DNA of 64,000 nt. It comes from Bacillus sp. ZZV12-4809. GTDB taxonomy: Bacteria; Bacillota; Bacilli; Bacillales; Cytobacillaceae. The position numbers were made by a program, and so were the translations under genes. This document shows positions 1-8,586 of the stretch, in pieces. The stretch lies in NCBI RefSeq assembly GCF_009849585.1, contig NZ_VCRN01000003.1, positions 186,001 through 250,000 of the forward strand, given 5' to 3'. Position 1 is the stretch's first letter, and each line of letters opens with the position of its first letter. The notes beneath the pieces were generated by a model that did not search any database, had not been told where the DNA came from, and was given only the letters and a program-made list of their open reading frames with translations.

Positions 1-79
1 ATCTTGAACAGCTTATGCCAAAAAGTTTGACAAGAGATTACCATGGGAGTAATTTAGATTTATTCATTTTTTTGTAATC

Positions 80-235
80 CTAATTGCTGAACCATTTGTA
101 CGGGTAGGTCAAATAATGATATATGTTGTTTAACTTGGGGGGATTCTTAGCATATTAAGGCTAAGAAGGGATTATTCATAATCCCCAATCTGAAAGCTGA
201 CTCCGTATACCAAAATCGAGAGAAGGGTTATAGGG
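80..235 (+). ncRNA. c-di-AMP riboswitch (ydaO-yuaA type)
   Basis: The leader keeps the hallmarks of the ydaO family in order: GCTGAACC (89-ish), ACGGGTAGG, the GGGGGGATTC segment near 137-146, and the AGCTGACTCCGTA block near 194-206. It lies directly upstream of a KtrA-type gene, one of the two classic Bacillus contexts. In known members c-di-AMP binding favours termination and so lowers potassium uptake. The assignment is from remembered consensus, not from a covariance search. Confidence 0.72.
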
Positions 236-271
236 AACCATTGGCTATTCTTTAATAAGAGTGGTTTTTTT
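236..271 (+). terminator. Riboswitch expression-platform terminator
   Basis: AACCAT pairs with GTGGTT around a loop and is followed by a run of T. It sits between the aptamer and the ktrA start, as an OFF-switch terminator should. Confidence 0.6.
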
Positions 272-304
272 GTGTTACTTTTCAAAAAGAAGGGAATTTC
301 TTCA

Positions 305-961
305 ATGAAAAAACAGTATGCAGTATTTGGTTTAGGCCGCTTTGGCGGCAGTCTTGTAAAGGAATTCCATGAATTAGGTGTGCAAGTGCTGGCGATTGAT
401 GTCGATCAGGAGAAAGTGGATCAATACGCACAGTTTGTAACATATGCCGTCCAAATTAATGGTATTGATGAAGCTGCTATTAAACAGACGGGAATCAAAA
501 ATATTGATCATGCATTTGTTTCATTTGGTGAAAACATTGAGTCCAGCATTTTAACATCTTTGCTGTTAAAAGAAATGGGAATTCCAAAGGTGTGGGCGAA
601 GGCGCATAATGAGTATCATGCCAGAGTGCTCGAAAAAATTGGCGTTGATCGTGTAATTCATCCTGAGCGGGATATGGCAAAGCGGATCGCCCATCATATT
701 GTTTCCGAAAAAATGGTTGATTTTATAGAGCTGTCTGAAGATTATAGTATGGTGGAGATCGTGGCAACAGATAAAATCGCCAACAAATCTCTTGCGGATT
801 TAAATATACGGGCTGAGTATGGCTGTAATATTGTGGGTATTCAGCGCGGGAAAGAAGTAATGGTTACTCCTCCAGCGGAAGAGGTTATATTAAAGGGCGA
901 CGTCCTTCTTGTAATGGGGCACAATAAAGGGATTGGCAGATTTGAAAGGCATGGGGTTTAA
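305..961 (+). CDS. ktrA: KtrA/KtrC-type potassium uptake gating protein
   Basis: Cytoplasmic RCK subunit that gates a Ktr/Trk potassium channel by binding nucleotide and, in this family, c-di-AMP. The 218-residue protein has the Rossmann motif GLGRFGG at residues 9-15, an RCK_N domain to about 130, and a TrkA_C domain in the last ~80 residues. The conserved HPERDMAKRIAH segment links the two. The ATG at 305 is preferred over an upstream TTG because an AGAAGGGA ribosome site precedes it at the right distance. No ktrB membrane subunit follows, so the partner must be encoded elsewhere. Some segments resemble KtrC, but the riboswitch is typical of ktrA. Confidence 0.9.
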   Translation: MKKQYAVFGLGRFGGSLVKEFHELGVQVLAIDVDQEKVDQYAQFVTYAVQINGIDEAAIKQTGIKNIDHAFVSFGENIESSILTSLLLKEMGIPKVWAKAHNEYHARVLEKIGVDRVIHPERDMAKRIAHHIVSEKMVDFIELSEDYSMVEIVATDKIANKSLADLNIRAEYGCNIVGIQRGKEVMVTPPAEEVILKGDVLLVMGHNKGIGRFERHGV

Positions 962-1015
962 GGATAAAACTTCGGATTGCCGTTTGTGCAGGGTAGAGTG
1001 GAGTGCTCTACCCTG

Positions 1016-1832
1016 GTTTTTATGAATCCGAAAATGAGAACAGCGTGAAGAAAAAGGTCGTCATAGAGCAGTCATGGAGCCGAAAATGAGAACAGCGTGA
1101 AGAAAAAGGTCGTCATAGAGCAGTCATGGAGCCGAAAATAAGTGCAGCAGCAAGAGAAAGGTCGCCATGAGTAAGTCATGAATCCGAAAATGAGAGCAGT
1201 GGGAAGAAAAAGGACGCCATAGAGCAGTTATGGAGCCGAAAATAAGTGCAGCAGCAAGAGAAAGGTCGCCATGAGTAAGTCATGAATCCGAAAATGAGAA
1301 CAACGTGAAGAAAAAGGTCGCCATGAGTAAGTCATGAATCCGAAAATGAGAGCAGTGGGAAGAAAAAGGTCGCCATGAGTAAGTCATGAATCCGAAAATG
1401 AGAACAGCGTGAAGAAAAAGGTCGTCATAGAGCAGTTATGGAGCCGAAAATAAGAGCAGCAGCAAGAGAAAGGTCGCCATGAGTAAGTCATGAATCCGAA
1501 AATGAGAACAGCGTAAGAAAAAGGTCGTCATAGAACAGTTATGGAGCCGAAAATAAGTGCAGCAGCAAGAGAAAGGTCGCCATGAGTAAGTCATGAATCC
1601 GAAAATGAGAACAGCGTGAAGAAAAAGGTCGCCATAGAGCAGTCATGGAGCCGAAAATAAGTGCAGCAGCAAGAGAAAGGTCGCCATGAGTAAGTCATGA
1701 ATCCGAAAATGAGAACAGCATGAAGAAAAAGGTCATCATAGAGCAGTCATGGAGCCGAAAATAAGTGCAGCAGCAAGAGAAAGGTCGCCATTAGTAAGTC
1801 TTGAAGCCGAAAATGAGAGCAGCGTGAAAAAG
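1016..1832. repeat. 16-copy 52-bp intergenic tandem repeat (family 1)
   Basis: The core CCGAAAAT recurs at 1028, 1080, 1132, 1184, 1236, 1288, 1340, 1392, 1444, 1496, 1547, 1599, 1651, 1703, 1755 and 1807. Spacing is 52 bp except one 51-bp step. Two subtypes alternate: one with GAGAACAGCGTGAAG and one with AAGTGCAGCAGCAAGAG. Copies are 80-95% alike by eye. It contains no plausible gene; 52 is not a multiple of three. The rest of the gap (1833-2016) is AT-rich and probably carries the promoter of the next gene. Confidence 0.95.
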
Positions 1833-2016
1833 TTGCTGGAATGAAGATGAAACAGAGAGCAGCATCAAAATATATCAACATATCTTGCAGACTAAAATTC
1901 CAATCTTCTAAATTGCCAGGTAAATGTATTCAGTTCCTTCTATATTAATAGTATAATAATATACATATATTTCTATTTTCGGACGGCAGTATTTCAGTGA
2001 GTCAAACAGGGGGAAT

Positions 2017-2871
2017 ATGATGGCGAAGATTATGCAGATATCAGACGAACTGAAGGATTGGATTACAGGTGCGCTAAAAAATGAAGTGAGTCCGATTTCA
2101 CTTGCGAATGCGTTGATCAAGAAGGGGTTCGATAGACGGTTTGCTTATGAGACTTTATTTAAAATTGTTGGAAATGAAGCAATTGGGACGACAGAAGGGC
2201 AGCAGATTCGATATAATTATGAAGTACCCGAAATAGGCAGGAAGGGGAACATCCTGCATGCCGGTGACAGGGAAGTCAAAGTCCTTTCCAGGAATGAAAA
2301 GCCGTTTGTTCTCCATTTGGACTCTGTGCTCAGCTCAGAAGAATGTGATGAGCTTATCAGTCTTTCGAGGAGCAGCCTGCAGCCATCCCGTGTGGTGGAT
2401 ACAGGTTCTGGGGAAGAACGGGCAGGCTCCGGCAGAACAAGCAGGAGCATGGCTTTCCGCTTCAGGGAAAATAAGCTGGTCGAAAGAATTGAAAAGAGAA
2501 TCGCCGCATTGACGGGTTATCCGGCAGAAAATGGTGAAGGCCTTCAGATTCTAAACTATGGATTGGGTGAGGAATATAAGCCTCATTTTGATTTCTTCCC
2601 TCCCCATATGGTGGATAGCAGCAAAGGCGGGCAGCGGGTTGGCACTTTCCTAATCTATTTGAACGATGTGTCTGAGGGCGGTGAAACCGTCTTTTCAAAA
2701 GCCGGACTCTCGATAGTTCCCAAAAAGGGGTCGGCCATTTACTTTCATTATGCCAATCAGCAAGGGCAGCTGGACCGGCTGTCAGTCCATAGCAGTCTTC
2801 CCGTCAAAAAGGGAGAAAAATGGGCAGCAACCAAATGGATAAGGGAAAGTAATATTTACCAGCGCGTTTAA
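2017..2871 (+). CDS. 2OG-Fe(II) oxygenase, prolyl 4-hydroxylase-like
   Basis: Likely non-haem iron dioxygenase that hydroxylates a peptidyl or free substrate using 2-oxoglutarate. Residues ~95-276 form a P4Hc domain with iron ligands His190, Asp192 (HFD) and His258, and the 2-oxoglutarate-binding Lys268 in KWAATKW. The N-terminal ~90 residues are an extra helical region not present in the shorter paralogue at 35653-36297. Start codons at 2017 and 2020 both fit the GGGGGAAT ribosome site. The substrate is unknown; Bacillus P4H homologues have been linked to collagen-like or elongation-factor substrates, which cannot be tested here. Confidence 0.85.
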   Translation: MMAKIMQISDELKDWITGALKNEVSPISLANALIKKGFDRRFAYETLFKIVGNEAIGTTEGQQIRYNYEVPEIGRKGNILHAGDREVKVLSRNEKPFVLHLDSVLSSEECDELISLSRSSLQPSRVVDTGSGEERAGSGRTSRSMAFRFRENKLVERIEKRIAALTGYPAENGEGLQILNYGLGEEYKPHFDFFPPHMVDSSKGGQRVGTFLIYLNDVSEGGETVFSKAGLSIVPKKGSAIYFHYANQQGQLDRLSVHSSLPVKKGEKWAATKWIRESNIYQRV

Positions 2872-2898
2872 AGTAAACTCAAAAGGAAGTTTGATCAG

Positions 2899-3168
2899 GT
2901 GAAACTCATCAACAAACTATTCTCAAAGCAAAAAACATCTTCAATAGAATTTTGCCAGCGGAATCTGGATGAATTTTTAAAAGAAGAAAACTTATCTGAA
3001 TTTAATCAATTCTTGAGCCGGAAGAATATTAACTATAAAGAATACGAATGCCAGAGTAAATGCAAAGAATGCAGGCAATCTCCCTATGCAGTAGTGGACG
3101 GAAAACTGATTGCAGCTGAGAATTCGAATGAATTATTGATAAAACTGAAGGAAGAAGTAAAGAAATAA
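2899..3168 (+). CDS. DUF1450 (YuzB-like) small protein
   Basis: An 89-residue cytoplasmic protein. It has the family pattern of IEFCxxN near the N-terminus, then a central cluster of cysteines (CQSKCKECRQSPYA) and a C-terminal VVDGKLIAAE strand. It starts with GTG behind AAAAGGAAG, 27 bases after the hydroxylase gene, so the two are probably co-transcribed. Function of the family is unknown; the Cys cluster suggests metal or disulfide chemistry. A strong terminator follows. Confidence 0.75.
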   Translation: MKLINKLFSKQKTSSIEFCQRNLDEFLKEENLSEFNQFLSRKNINYKEYECQSKCKECRQSPYAVVDGKLIAAENSNELLIKLKEEVKK

Positions 3169-3199
3169 AAGGAATCGGAGCAATCCGATTCCTTTTTTC
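3167..3199 (+). terminator. Rho-independent terminator
   Basis: AAGGAATCGGA pairs with TCCGATTCCTT around GCAA, followed by six T. Confidence 0.9.
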
Positions 3200-3207
3200 A
3201 TACAATA

Positions 3208-3275
3208 TTCAAATAATTGTTTGAATAATTTCGCAGGCGGGGTATAATTTATTCAAATGAATGTTTGAATAATAA
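3208..3275 (+). promoter_or_regulatory. cad promoter with two CadC/ArsR-type operators
   Basis: Two nearly identical inverted repeats, ATTCAAATAATTGTTTGAAT at 3208-3227 and ATTCAAATGAATGTTTGAAT at 3252-3271, flank a TATAAT-like -10 near 3243. This TCAAA-n6-TTTGA layout is the usual ArsR/SmtB operator. CadC should bind here and release on Cd/Pb/Zn. Confidence 0.8.
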
Positions 3276-3287
3276 GGGGAGATCAGA

Positions 3288-3656
3288 ATGGGCTCTAAAG
3301 ATACATGCGATATTTACTGCTTTGATGAAGAAAAAGTGAACCGCATTCAGGGGGACTTGGGAAAGGAAAACCTTTCGGGAGCTGCCCAATTATTTAAGGC
3401 TTTAGCGGATGAGAACAGGGCGAAAATTTCATATGCACTAAGCCGGGACGAAGAGCTGTGTGTCTGTGATATTGCCAATATTATTGGCGCAACAGTGGCA
3501 ACGGCATCCCACCATTTGCGCACTTTGCATAAGCAGGGGATTGTTAAGTTCCGGAAAGAAGGGAAGCTGGCCTTTTATTCATTGGATGATGATCATATCA
3601 AACAATTAATAATGATTGCGCTTGAACACGGAAGTGAGGTGAAAACCAATGTCTGA
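3288..3656 (+). CDS. cadC: CadC, metal-sensing ArsR/SmtB repressor
   Basis: Winged-helix repressor of cadCA. It is clearly related to staphylococcal pI258 CadC along its whole 122 residues. The Cd/Pb-sensing cysteines Cys7, Cys11, Cys58 and Cys60 are all present (DTCDIYC and ELCVCD), as is the recognition helix SHHLRTL. The strong ribosome site AAGGGGAG precedes ATG 3288. Its stop overlaps the start of cadA (ATGTCTGA at 3649-3656), so the two are translationally coupled. Two operator palindromes lie just upstream. Confidence 0.95.
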   Translation: MGSKDTCDIYCFDEEKVNRIQGDLGKENLSGAAQLFKALADENRAKISYALSRDEELCVCDIANIIGATVATASHHLRTLHKQGIVKFRKEGKLAFYSLDDDHIKQLIMIALEHGSEVKTNV

Positions 3657-5775
3657 ACAAGCTGGAATTGCGGAGAAAGAGACGGTAACCTACCGTGTTC
3701 AGGGCTTTTCCTGAGCAGGCTGTGCCAAGACGTTCGAAGAGAACGTGAAACGCCTGGATGGCGTTTTAGATGCGAATGTGAATTTTGGAGCTTCCAAAAT
3801 AACTGTCACAGGAACAGCTTCAATGAAGGCGGTCGAAAAAGCCGGTGCCTTCGAAAATCTGAAGCTGCGCGCAGAGAAGGAAAAAGCGGTGGAGCGCGAG
3901 CCATTCTGGAAGCAGAAATCCAACTATAAAGTATATATTTCATCCTTAATTCTTGTTACCAGCTGGTTTTTGAGCGAACAGTATGGAGAGAATCATTTAT
4001 ATCCGATTACTGGGTATGCAGCAGCAATTATCATAGGCGGTTATACTTTATTCCTGAAAGGCTTCAAAAACCTGGCAAGATTGAACTTTGACATGAGCAC
4101 CCTGATGACGATCGCCATTATTGGAGCAGCGATTATTGGTGAGTGGGGAGAAGGAGCAATGGTTGTCATCCTCTTTGCCATTAGTGAAGCCCTTGAGCGT
4201 TTCTCAATGGAAAAAGCACGCCAGTCCATTGAATCACTGATGGACATTGCCCCTAATGAAGCATTAATCAAACGGGGAAATGAAGAAATGCGGATTCATG
4301 TGGATGATATTCAGGTTGGCGACATCATGATTGTGAAGCCGGGTGAAAAATTGGCCATGGATGGTGTGGTCATTAAAGGAACCTCTTCCCTGAATCAGGC
4401 AGCGATTACAGGAGAGAGCGTGCCCGCAGTTAAGAATGCAGGTGATGGGGTTTATGCAGGTACATTAAATGAAGAGGGACTGCTTGAGGTAGAAGTCACA
4501 AAGCTTGCTGAAGACACCACTATTGCCAAGATCATTCATTTAGTAGAAGAAGCACAGGCGGAAAAAGCGCCATCCCAGCAGTTTGTCGACAAGTTTGCCA
4601 GGTATTATACGCCTGCCATCATTGTTTTAGCATTTTTAATAGCCGTGATTCCTCCGCTGTTTGGCGGGAATTGGAACGAGTGGATTTACCAGGGGCTTGC
4701 CGCTCTGGTTGTCGGCTGTCCGTGCGCACTTGTCGTGTCTACACCGGTAGCGGTCGTTACAGCCATTGGAAATGCAGCTAGAAACGGTGTTCTTATTAAA
4801 GGCGGAATCCACCTGGAGGAAACTGGGGCGCTTAAATCGATTGCATTTGATAAGACAGGCACTTTAACAAAAGGTGTTCCTGCCGTTACAGACATGATCA
4901 CTATTAATGAAAACGGAAAACAGCTGCTGCAAATCGCTGCTGCCATAGAGAAAGGGTCACAGCATCCCCTAGCCTCTGCCATCATGAAAAAAGCAGAAGA
5001 AACAGGCGCAGATTTTACTGGGCTCGACACAGAGGAATTTACCTCTATTACTGGAAAGGGAGTAAAAGCCACAATAAATGGTGTCCTTTATTATGCTGGC
5101 AGCCCTAATTTGTTTGAAGAGCTTCATAACGGCATGGAAAGCAATATTCAAAAGCAGATTGCAGATCTGCAGACCCAGGGTAAAACGGTTATGATTCTCG
5201 GAACAGCAAGCGAAATTCTGCTTTTAATAGCTGTTGCAGATGAAATAAGGGATCATTCGAAAACGGTCATCAGCAAACTGAATGATATGGGAATTAAAAC
5301 CGTCATGCTGACAGGCGACAATCAGAGAACGGCATTAGAGATCGGAAAGCAAGCCGGAGTTTCAGAGATTAAAGCAGATTTGCTGCCGCAGGATAAACTG
5401 GCTTTTATAAAAGATCTGCGTGCATCCCATCAAAGTGTGGCAATGGTCGGGGATGGGGTCAATGATGCGCCTGCCCTTGCTGCTGCGTCTGTTGGGATTG
5501 CCATGGGCGGTGCCGGAACCGATACTGCCCTCGAAACAGCAGATATTGCGCTAATGTCAGATGACTTGAGCAAATTGCCTTATACGATTAAACTCAGCCA
5601 AAAAGCGTTGAGGATCATCAAGCAGAACATTACGTTCTCACTTGGAATCAAGGCGATTGCCATACTGCTGGTTATTCCGGGCTGGCTGACCTTATGGATT
5701 GCCATTTTCGCGGACATGGGAGCAACCCTGCTGGTCACCTTGAATAGTCTGCGGCTTCTCAAAATAAAAAAATGA
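3649..5775 (+). CDS. cadA: CadA P-type metal ATPase with in-frame TGA at a metal-site Cys codon (candidate selenoprotein)
   Basis: P1B-type ATPase exporting Cd2+/Zn2+/Pb2+. From ATG 3649 the frame reads to 5775 with one interruption: TGA at 3712-3714, codon 22, inside GFS-TGA-AGCA. Homologues have Cys here in the GFTCxNCA motif of the N-terminal HMA domain; the second Cys (25) is kept. Downstream all signatures are intact: TGES at ~254, CPC at 357-359, phosphorylated Asp401 in DKTGT, the HP motif, and GDGVNDAPA. Length 708 is normal. The ATG overlaps the cadC stop, exactly as in known cadCA operons, and the start matches the homologous MSEQ. Read as selenocysteine this gives a U-x-x-C metal site. 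The alternative is a truncated protein from GTG 3745 lacking the metal motif. Function is certain; Sec insertion is inference. Confidence 0.9.
3716..3756 (+). promoter_or_regulatory. Candidate bacterial SECIS element in cadA
   Basis: Just after the TGA at 3712-3714, ACGTTC (3730-3735) pairs perfectly with GAACGT (3741-3746) around the loop GAAGA. A lower stem, CAGGC 3716-3720 with GCCTG 3752-3756, closes an internal loop. The loop begins with G, 21 nt after the TGA, within the 16-37 nt window I recall for bacterial SECIS models. Folding was done by eye. Confidence 0.6.
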
Positions 5776-5783
5776 AGATATTG

Positions 5784-5815
5784 AGAGTGATGCTTTCGTG
5801 CATGACTCTTTTTTT
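5784..5815 (+). terminator. cadA terminator
   Basis: AGAGT-ATGC pairs with GCAT-ACTCT (one G:G mismatch), followed by seven T. Confidence 0.75.
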
Positions 5816-5852
5816 GCGGTATATTTGGCTTGAATGATGATTTATCTGCCTG

Positions 5853-5881
5853 CAAAAAAAGAAGGAGCATTATTGCTCCTT
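5853..5881 (-). terminator. Terminator of the FUSC gene
   Basis: AAGGAGCA / TGCTCCTT hairpin, followed on the minus strand by a T run (5853-5860). Confidence 0.75.
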
Positions 5882-8047
5882 CCCTGCACCAAGCTCTTCT
5901 GCTAATTCCATAATCGCTTTGTTGATTCTCCAGATGAAATAAAGGTGATGAATTAAATCACGCTGGGATTGCTGCCTTGTTGGCGCCAATCGTTCAATCA
6001 GTTCTCTTTCCCGGTCCAGACTATAAACAAGAGTACCATCTCCACTTTCTTTAATCAGATCCATTAATGTTTCAATATTTAATTCCAGTTTCTCCTCAAT
6101 CCTTATGAACACATCGACCAGTTCATCGGGATAGTCGAATCCTTTCCGGTAGGAGGAAGCCACCAGATGTCTGGCATAGTAATTAATGGCTGAAAACATG
6201 GTGATCCACCTGTTAACGTCAGTATGGCGCGGAGATCCGGGTTTCTTTATCAGTGATTGCGCTTCAACGTTTATGGTTTTCAGCTTTTGATCCAATAAGA
6301 AGCCTTTGCCTGAAAGCTCCTTCACATTCACATCTTCCCGGAAGCTTCGCACATACGCCGTAACATACGGTTTCAGTTCTTGCAGGTAATCATTGAGCGT
6401 ATCGGTCACTTTGTCCTTCGTTTTCTTTGGAAAAATAAATAGAGAAACGCCGAATGCAATGCCGGCACCGGCAATGGTATCGATCACCCTCGCACTGATA
6501 AGGGAGAATGAAATTCCGCCAAGTAAAAGATCATACATAAATGCGACCAGCATTGTAATAAACATGCTCATTAATGTATAAGACACTTCAAATAAATAAA
6601 AAGAGAAGAAAACCGCTGCAAAAATGAGCGTGATTTCCAGTACAGAATGCCCGCTGACCACTCTGGCAAGCGTAAATCCAATCACTGCCCCTAAAATCGT
6701 TCCAACTGAGCGCTGAAAACCTTTTGTATATATGCGCCCGATTGACTCGGTTCCGAGTAATACGATAAAGGCGGTCAAAAGAACCCAGTATGGCTGGTCA
6801 GGCGAAAGAATCTGCCCGGCTATGATGGATATGATGGCAGCAGTCAATGCCTGAAACGCCTTTTTGGTGGAAGGTTTTATGCTCTTATCCTCTGTAGATG
6901 TTTCTTCTCCATCCGGTGTCTCTTCAGCTGCCTTTATTTCATTGTCTTTTACTTTATGAAGAGCCTGCTGTATGGTTATGCCACCCTCAATGACATGGTT
7001 TGCAAGGGACTCAATCCGCCTGATTAAGTAAAGCCATCCTGCCGGTTTGTCTTCCCTGTTGAACAAATCCATTATCAGCAGGCGAAGAGCCTGTACAGCA
7101 AGCTCTGCTTCACGGAGATTTTGTTCTTCATATTTATGTGCAAGAACTTCAGCGTCACGCAGAGAGCGGGTGACCCATACCAGAAGGTTTCTTAGCTCAT
7201 CAATGTCAAGGGCATTCGCTTTTTTTAAGCTCCGGATGGAATCAGTCAGGGTTTCAATCAGCATTCCCGTATCAAAGATATATAATCTCAGCTGAGAAGG
7301 GGTCAGCCCGGGCCACAATTTTTGTACATCATCCTCATTGATATACTCAGACACGATTACAGCATAATCCCTGAGCTTCAGCACGTTTCTCCGCAATTCT
7401 TCCCGCTGATGAGCAGTCATGCTCTTTTCCTGAATCCCCTCAATTAAGAGATTGAATGTTAAATTACTTTGGAAATGAAAGGAGCGGATGCTTCTTTTCA
7501 GATTTTTCGAGGTGTTCTGAAAAAGGATGAAATTAAACAGGAAAGCATACGAGATCCCAATCCAGATGCCGAAGTAAAAGGAGGGAAGCTCACTGCCCGA
7601 TAATTTCAGAATAGATGAGAAATAAAGAGTCATGAATCCGATCATGCATAATGAAAAATAGCGAACCCCAAAGCGGGTTAAGTAAAAACTTAAGAATATT
7701 ATTAGAGCCATTGAAATATCGGTAAAGATTGTGCTTTCTGCCAGCAGTGCACCGATCGATATCCCCGCTATAGCTGAAAATCCCAGCAAGCCGGTTGTGA
7801 GCATTTTCCCTTTTTTAGAGTCATCCATCACAATCATGATGCCAAGCATGCCGGCCATTCCGGAAACAATTGCCGGAGTAAGGGCACCAGCGGCATCGGC
7901 ACCAGCCAATTTCATAAGAAATAAAGTTGTAAAGACTGACGCCATTAAACTTAATGTAGCCCGTCCGGCTTTTTGAAATCGGATAAGTCCGGGGTCGGAT
8001 GCCAGCATGCGTCCGAGCCACCTGTGTTTAGTTTGCAGCTGCTTCAT
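5870..8047 (-). CDS. FUSC-family membrane protein (putative aromatic-acid or drug exporter)
   Basis: A 725-residue polytopic membrane protein with the duplicated layout of FUSC/YccS proteins. It has an N-terminal block of about five or six hydrophobic helices, a charged cytoplasmic region of ~200 residues, a second block starting near KKAFQALTAAIISIIAGQ, and a helical C-terminal tail. Relatives export aromatic acids such as fusaric acid. ATG at 8047 is preferred over a longer in-frame start at 8128 because GGTGA precedes it and the protein then starts MKQLQTK. It converges on cadA and has its own terminator. Substrate unknown. Confidence 0.75.
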   Translation of the reverse strand: MKQLQTKHRWLGRMLASDPGLIRFQKAGRATLSLMASVFTTLFLMKLAGADAAGALTPAIVSGMAGMLGIMIVMDDSKKGKMLTTGLLGFSAIAGISIGALLAESTIFTDISMALIIFLSFYLTRFGVRYFSLCMIGFMTLYFSSILKLSGSELPSFYFGIWIGISYAFLFNFILFQNTSKNLKRSIRSFHFQSNLTFNLLIEGIQEKSMTAHQREELRRNVLKLRDYAVIVSEYINEDDVQKLWPGLTPSQLRLYIFDTGMLIETLTDSIRSLKKANALDIDELRNLLVWVTRSLRDAEVLAHKYEEQNLREAELAVQALRLLIMDLFNREDKPAGWLYLIRRIESLANHVIEGGITIQQALHKVKDNEIKAAEETPDGEETSTEDKSIKPSTKKAFQALTAAIISIIAGQILSPDQPYWVLLTAFIVLLGTESIGRIYTKGFQRSVGTILGAVIGFTLARVVSGHSVLEITLIFAAVFFSFYLFEVSYTLMSMFITMLVAFMYDLLLGGISFSLISARVIDTIAGAGIAFGVSLFIFPKKTKDKVTDTLNDYLQELKPYVTAYVRSFREDVNVKELSGKGFLLDQKLKTINVEAQSLIKKPGSPRHTDVNRWITMFSAINYYARHLVASSYRKGFDYPDELVDVFIRIEEKLELNIETLMDLIKESGDGTLVYSLDRERELIERLAPTRQQSQRDLIHHLYFIWRINKAIMELAEELGAGKEQ

Positions 8048-8153
8048 TGTTTCACCAATCTTTTTTAGAGAGTTAAAATGTATTTTACCATTCGTACTTT
8101 TATTATCCAAATGAACCAACTTAAGCAATTTCTGATTTTTTGGTTTAAAAACA

Positions 8154-8171
8154 GAACAAATGTTCTATAAT
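8154..8171 (+). promoter_or_regulatory. LexA (SOS) box overlapping a sigma-A promoter
   Basis: GAACAAATGTTC at 8154-8165 fits the Bacillus LexA operator GAAC-N4-GTTC and directly abuts a perfect TATAAT (8166-8171). The downstream gene is yolD-like, a family known to be SOS-regulated. Confidence 0.75.
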
Positions 8172-8191
8172 AGGGTATGGAGGGATTTATT

Positions 8192-8530
8192 ATGCCGCTA
8201 AAAGATAGAGGAAAAATAAAATGGCAGCCTGCTCACTTCATGCCGGAACATCGGGCGATGCTAAAGAATTTGGAAAGGGAACAACTGGCGCAAAGCAAGC
8301 CCCAAATTGATGAATACGAATTGGAGGAGTTTGAAAACAAAATTCATTATGCAATGGAATTTGCTTATCAGTTGAAAGTAAAAGTCTGGAGGGACGGATT
8401 TTTCCGCGAGTATAAAGGGAGAATAAACAGACTGGATGGCATAAGCAGAAAGATCTATATGGAATTGGAGAGCGGGGATCTTGAGAAGATCAGCTTTGAC
8501 GAAATAGCCGGGGCAGTAGTGGAAGAATGA
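8192..8530 (+). CDS. YolD-like family protein, SOS-regulated
   Basis: A 112-residue soluble protein starting MPLKDRGKIKWQPA, the characteristic YolD N-terminus (RGxIKW..a.mlPEH), with a C-terminal small barrel-like region (KVWRDGFFREYKGRI). YolD proteins usually sit next to a Y-family polymerase (UvrX/YqjW) and are induced by DNA damage. Here no polymerase gene is adjacent; the next gene is a DUF3231 protein. GGAGGG at 8179-8184 decides for ATG 8192 over the upstream in-frame ATG. A LexA box precedes it. Molecular function is unproven. Confidence 0.85.
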   Translation: MPLKDRGKIKWQPAHFMPEHRAMLKNLEREQLAQSKPQIDEYELEEFENKIHYAMEFAYQLKVKVWRDGFFREYKGRINRLDGISRKIYMELESGDLEKISFDEIAGAVVEE

Positions 8531-8586
8531 ATAATCTTTGTTAGATGGTGAAAAGCTATTTGAAAAATGACCAATAGGAGCTGTTT

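Noticed and set aside
1016-1832. Repeat array as a CRISPR locus
   Set aside because: The whole 52-bp unit repeats; there are no unique spacers between constant repeats, and no cas genes nearby.
3745-5775. cadA starting at GTG 3745
   Set aside because: No ribosome site there, it would remove the metal motif, and the upstream ATG overlapping cadC with matching MSEQ start is clearly the ancestral start.
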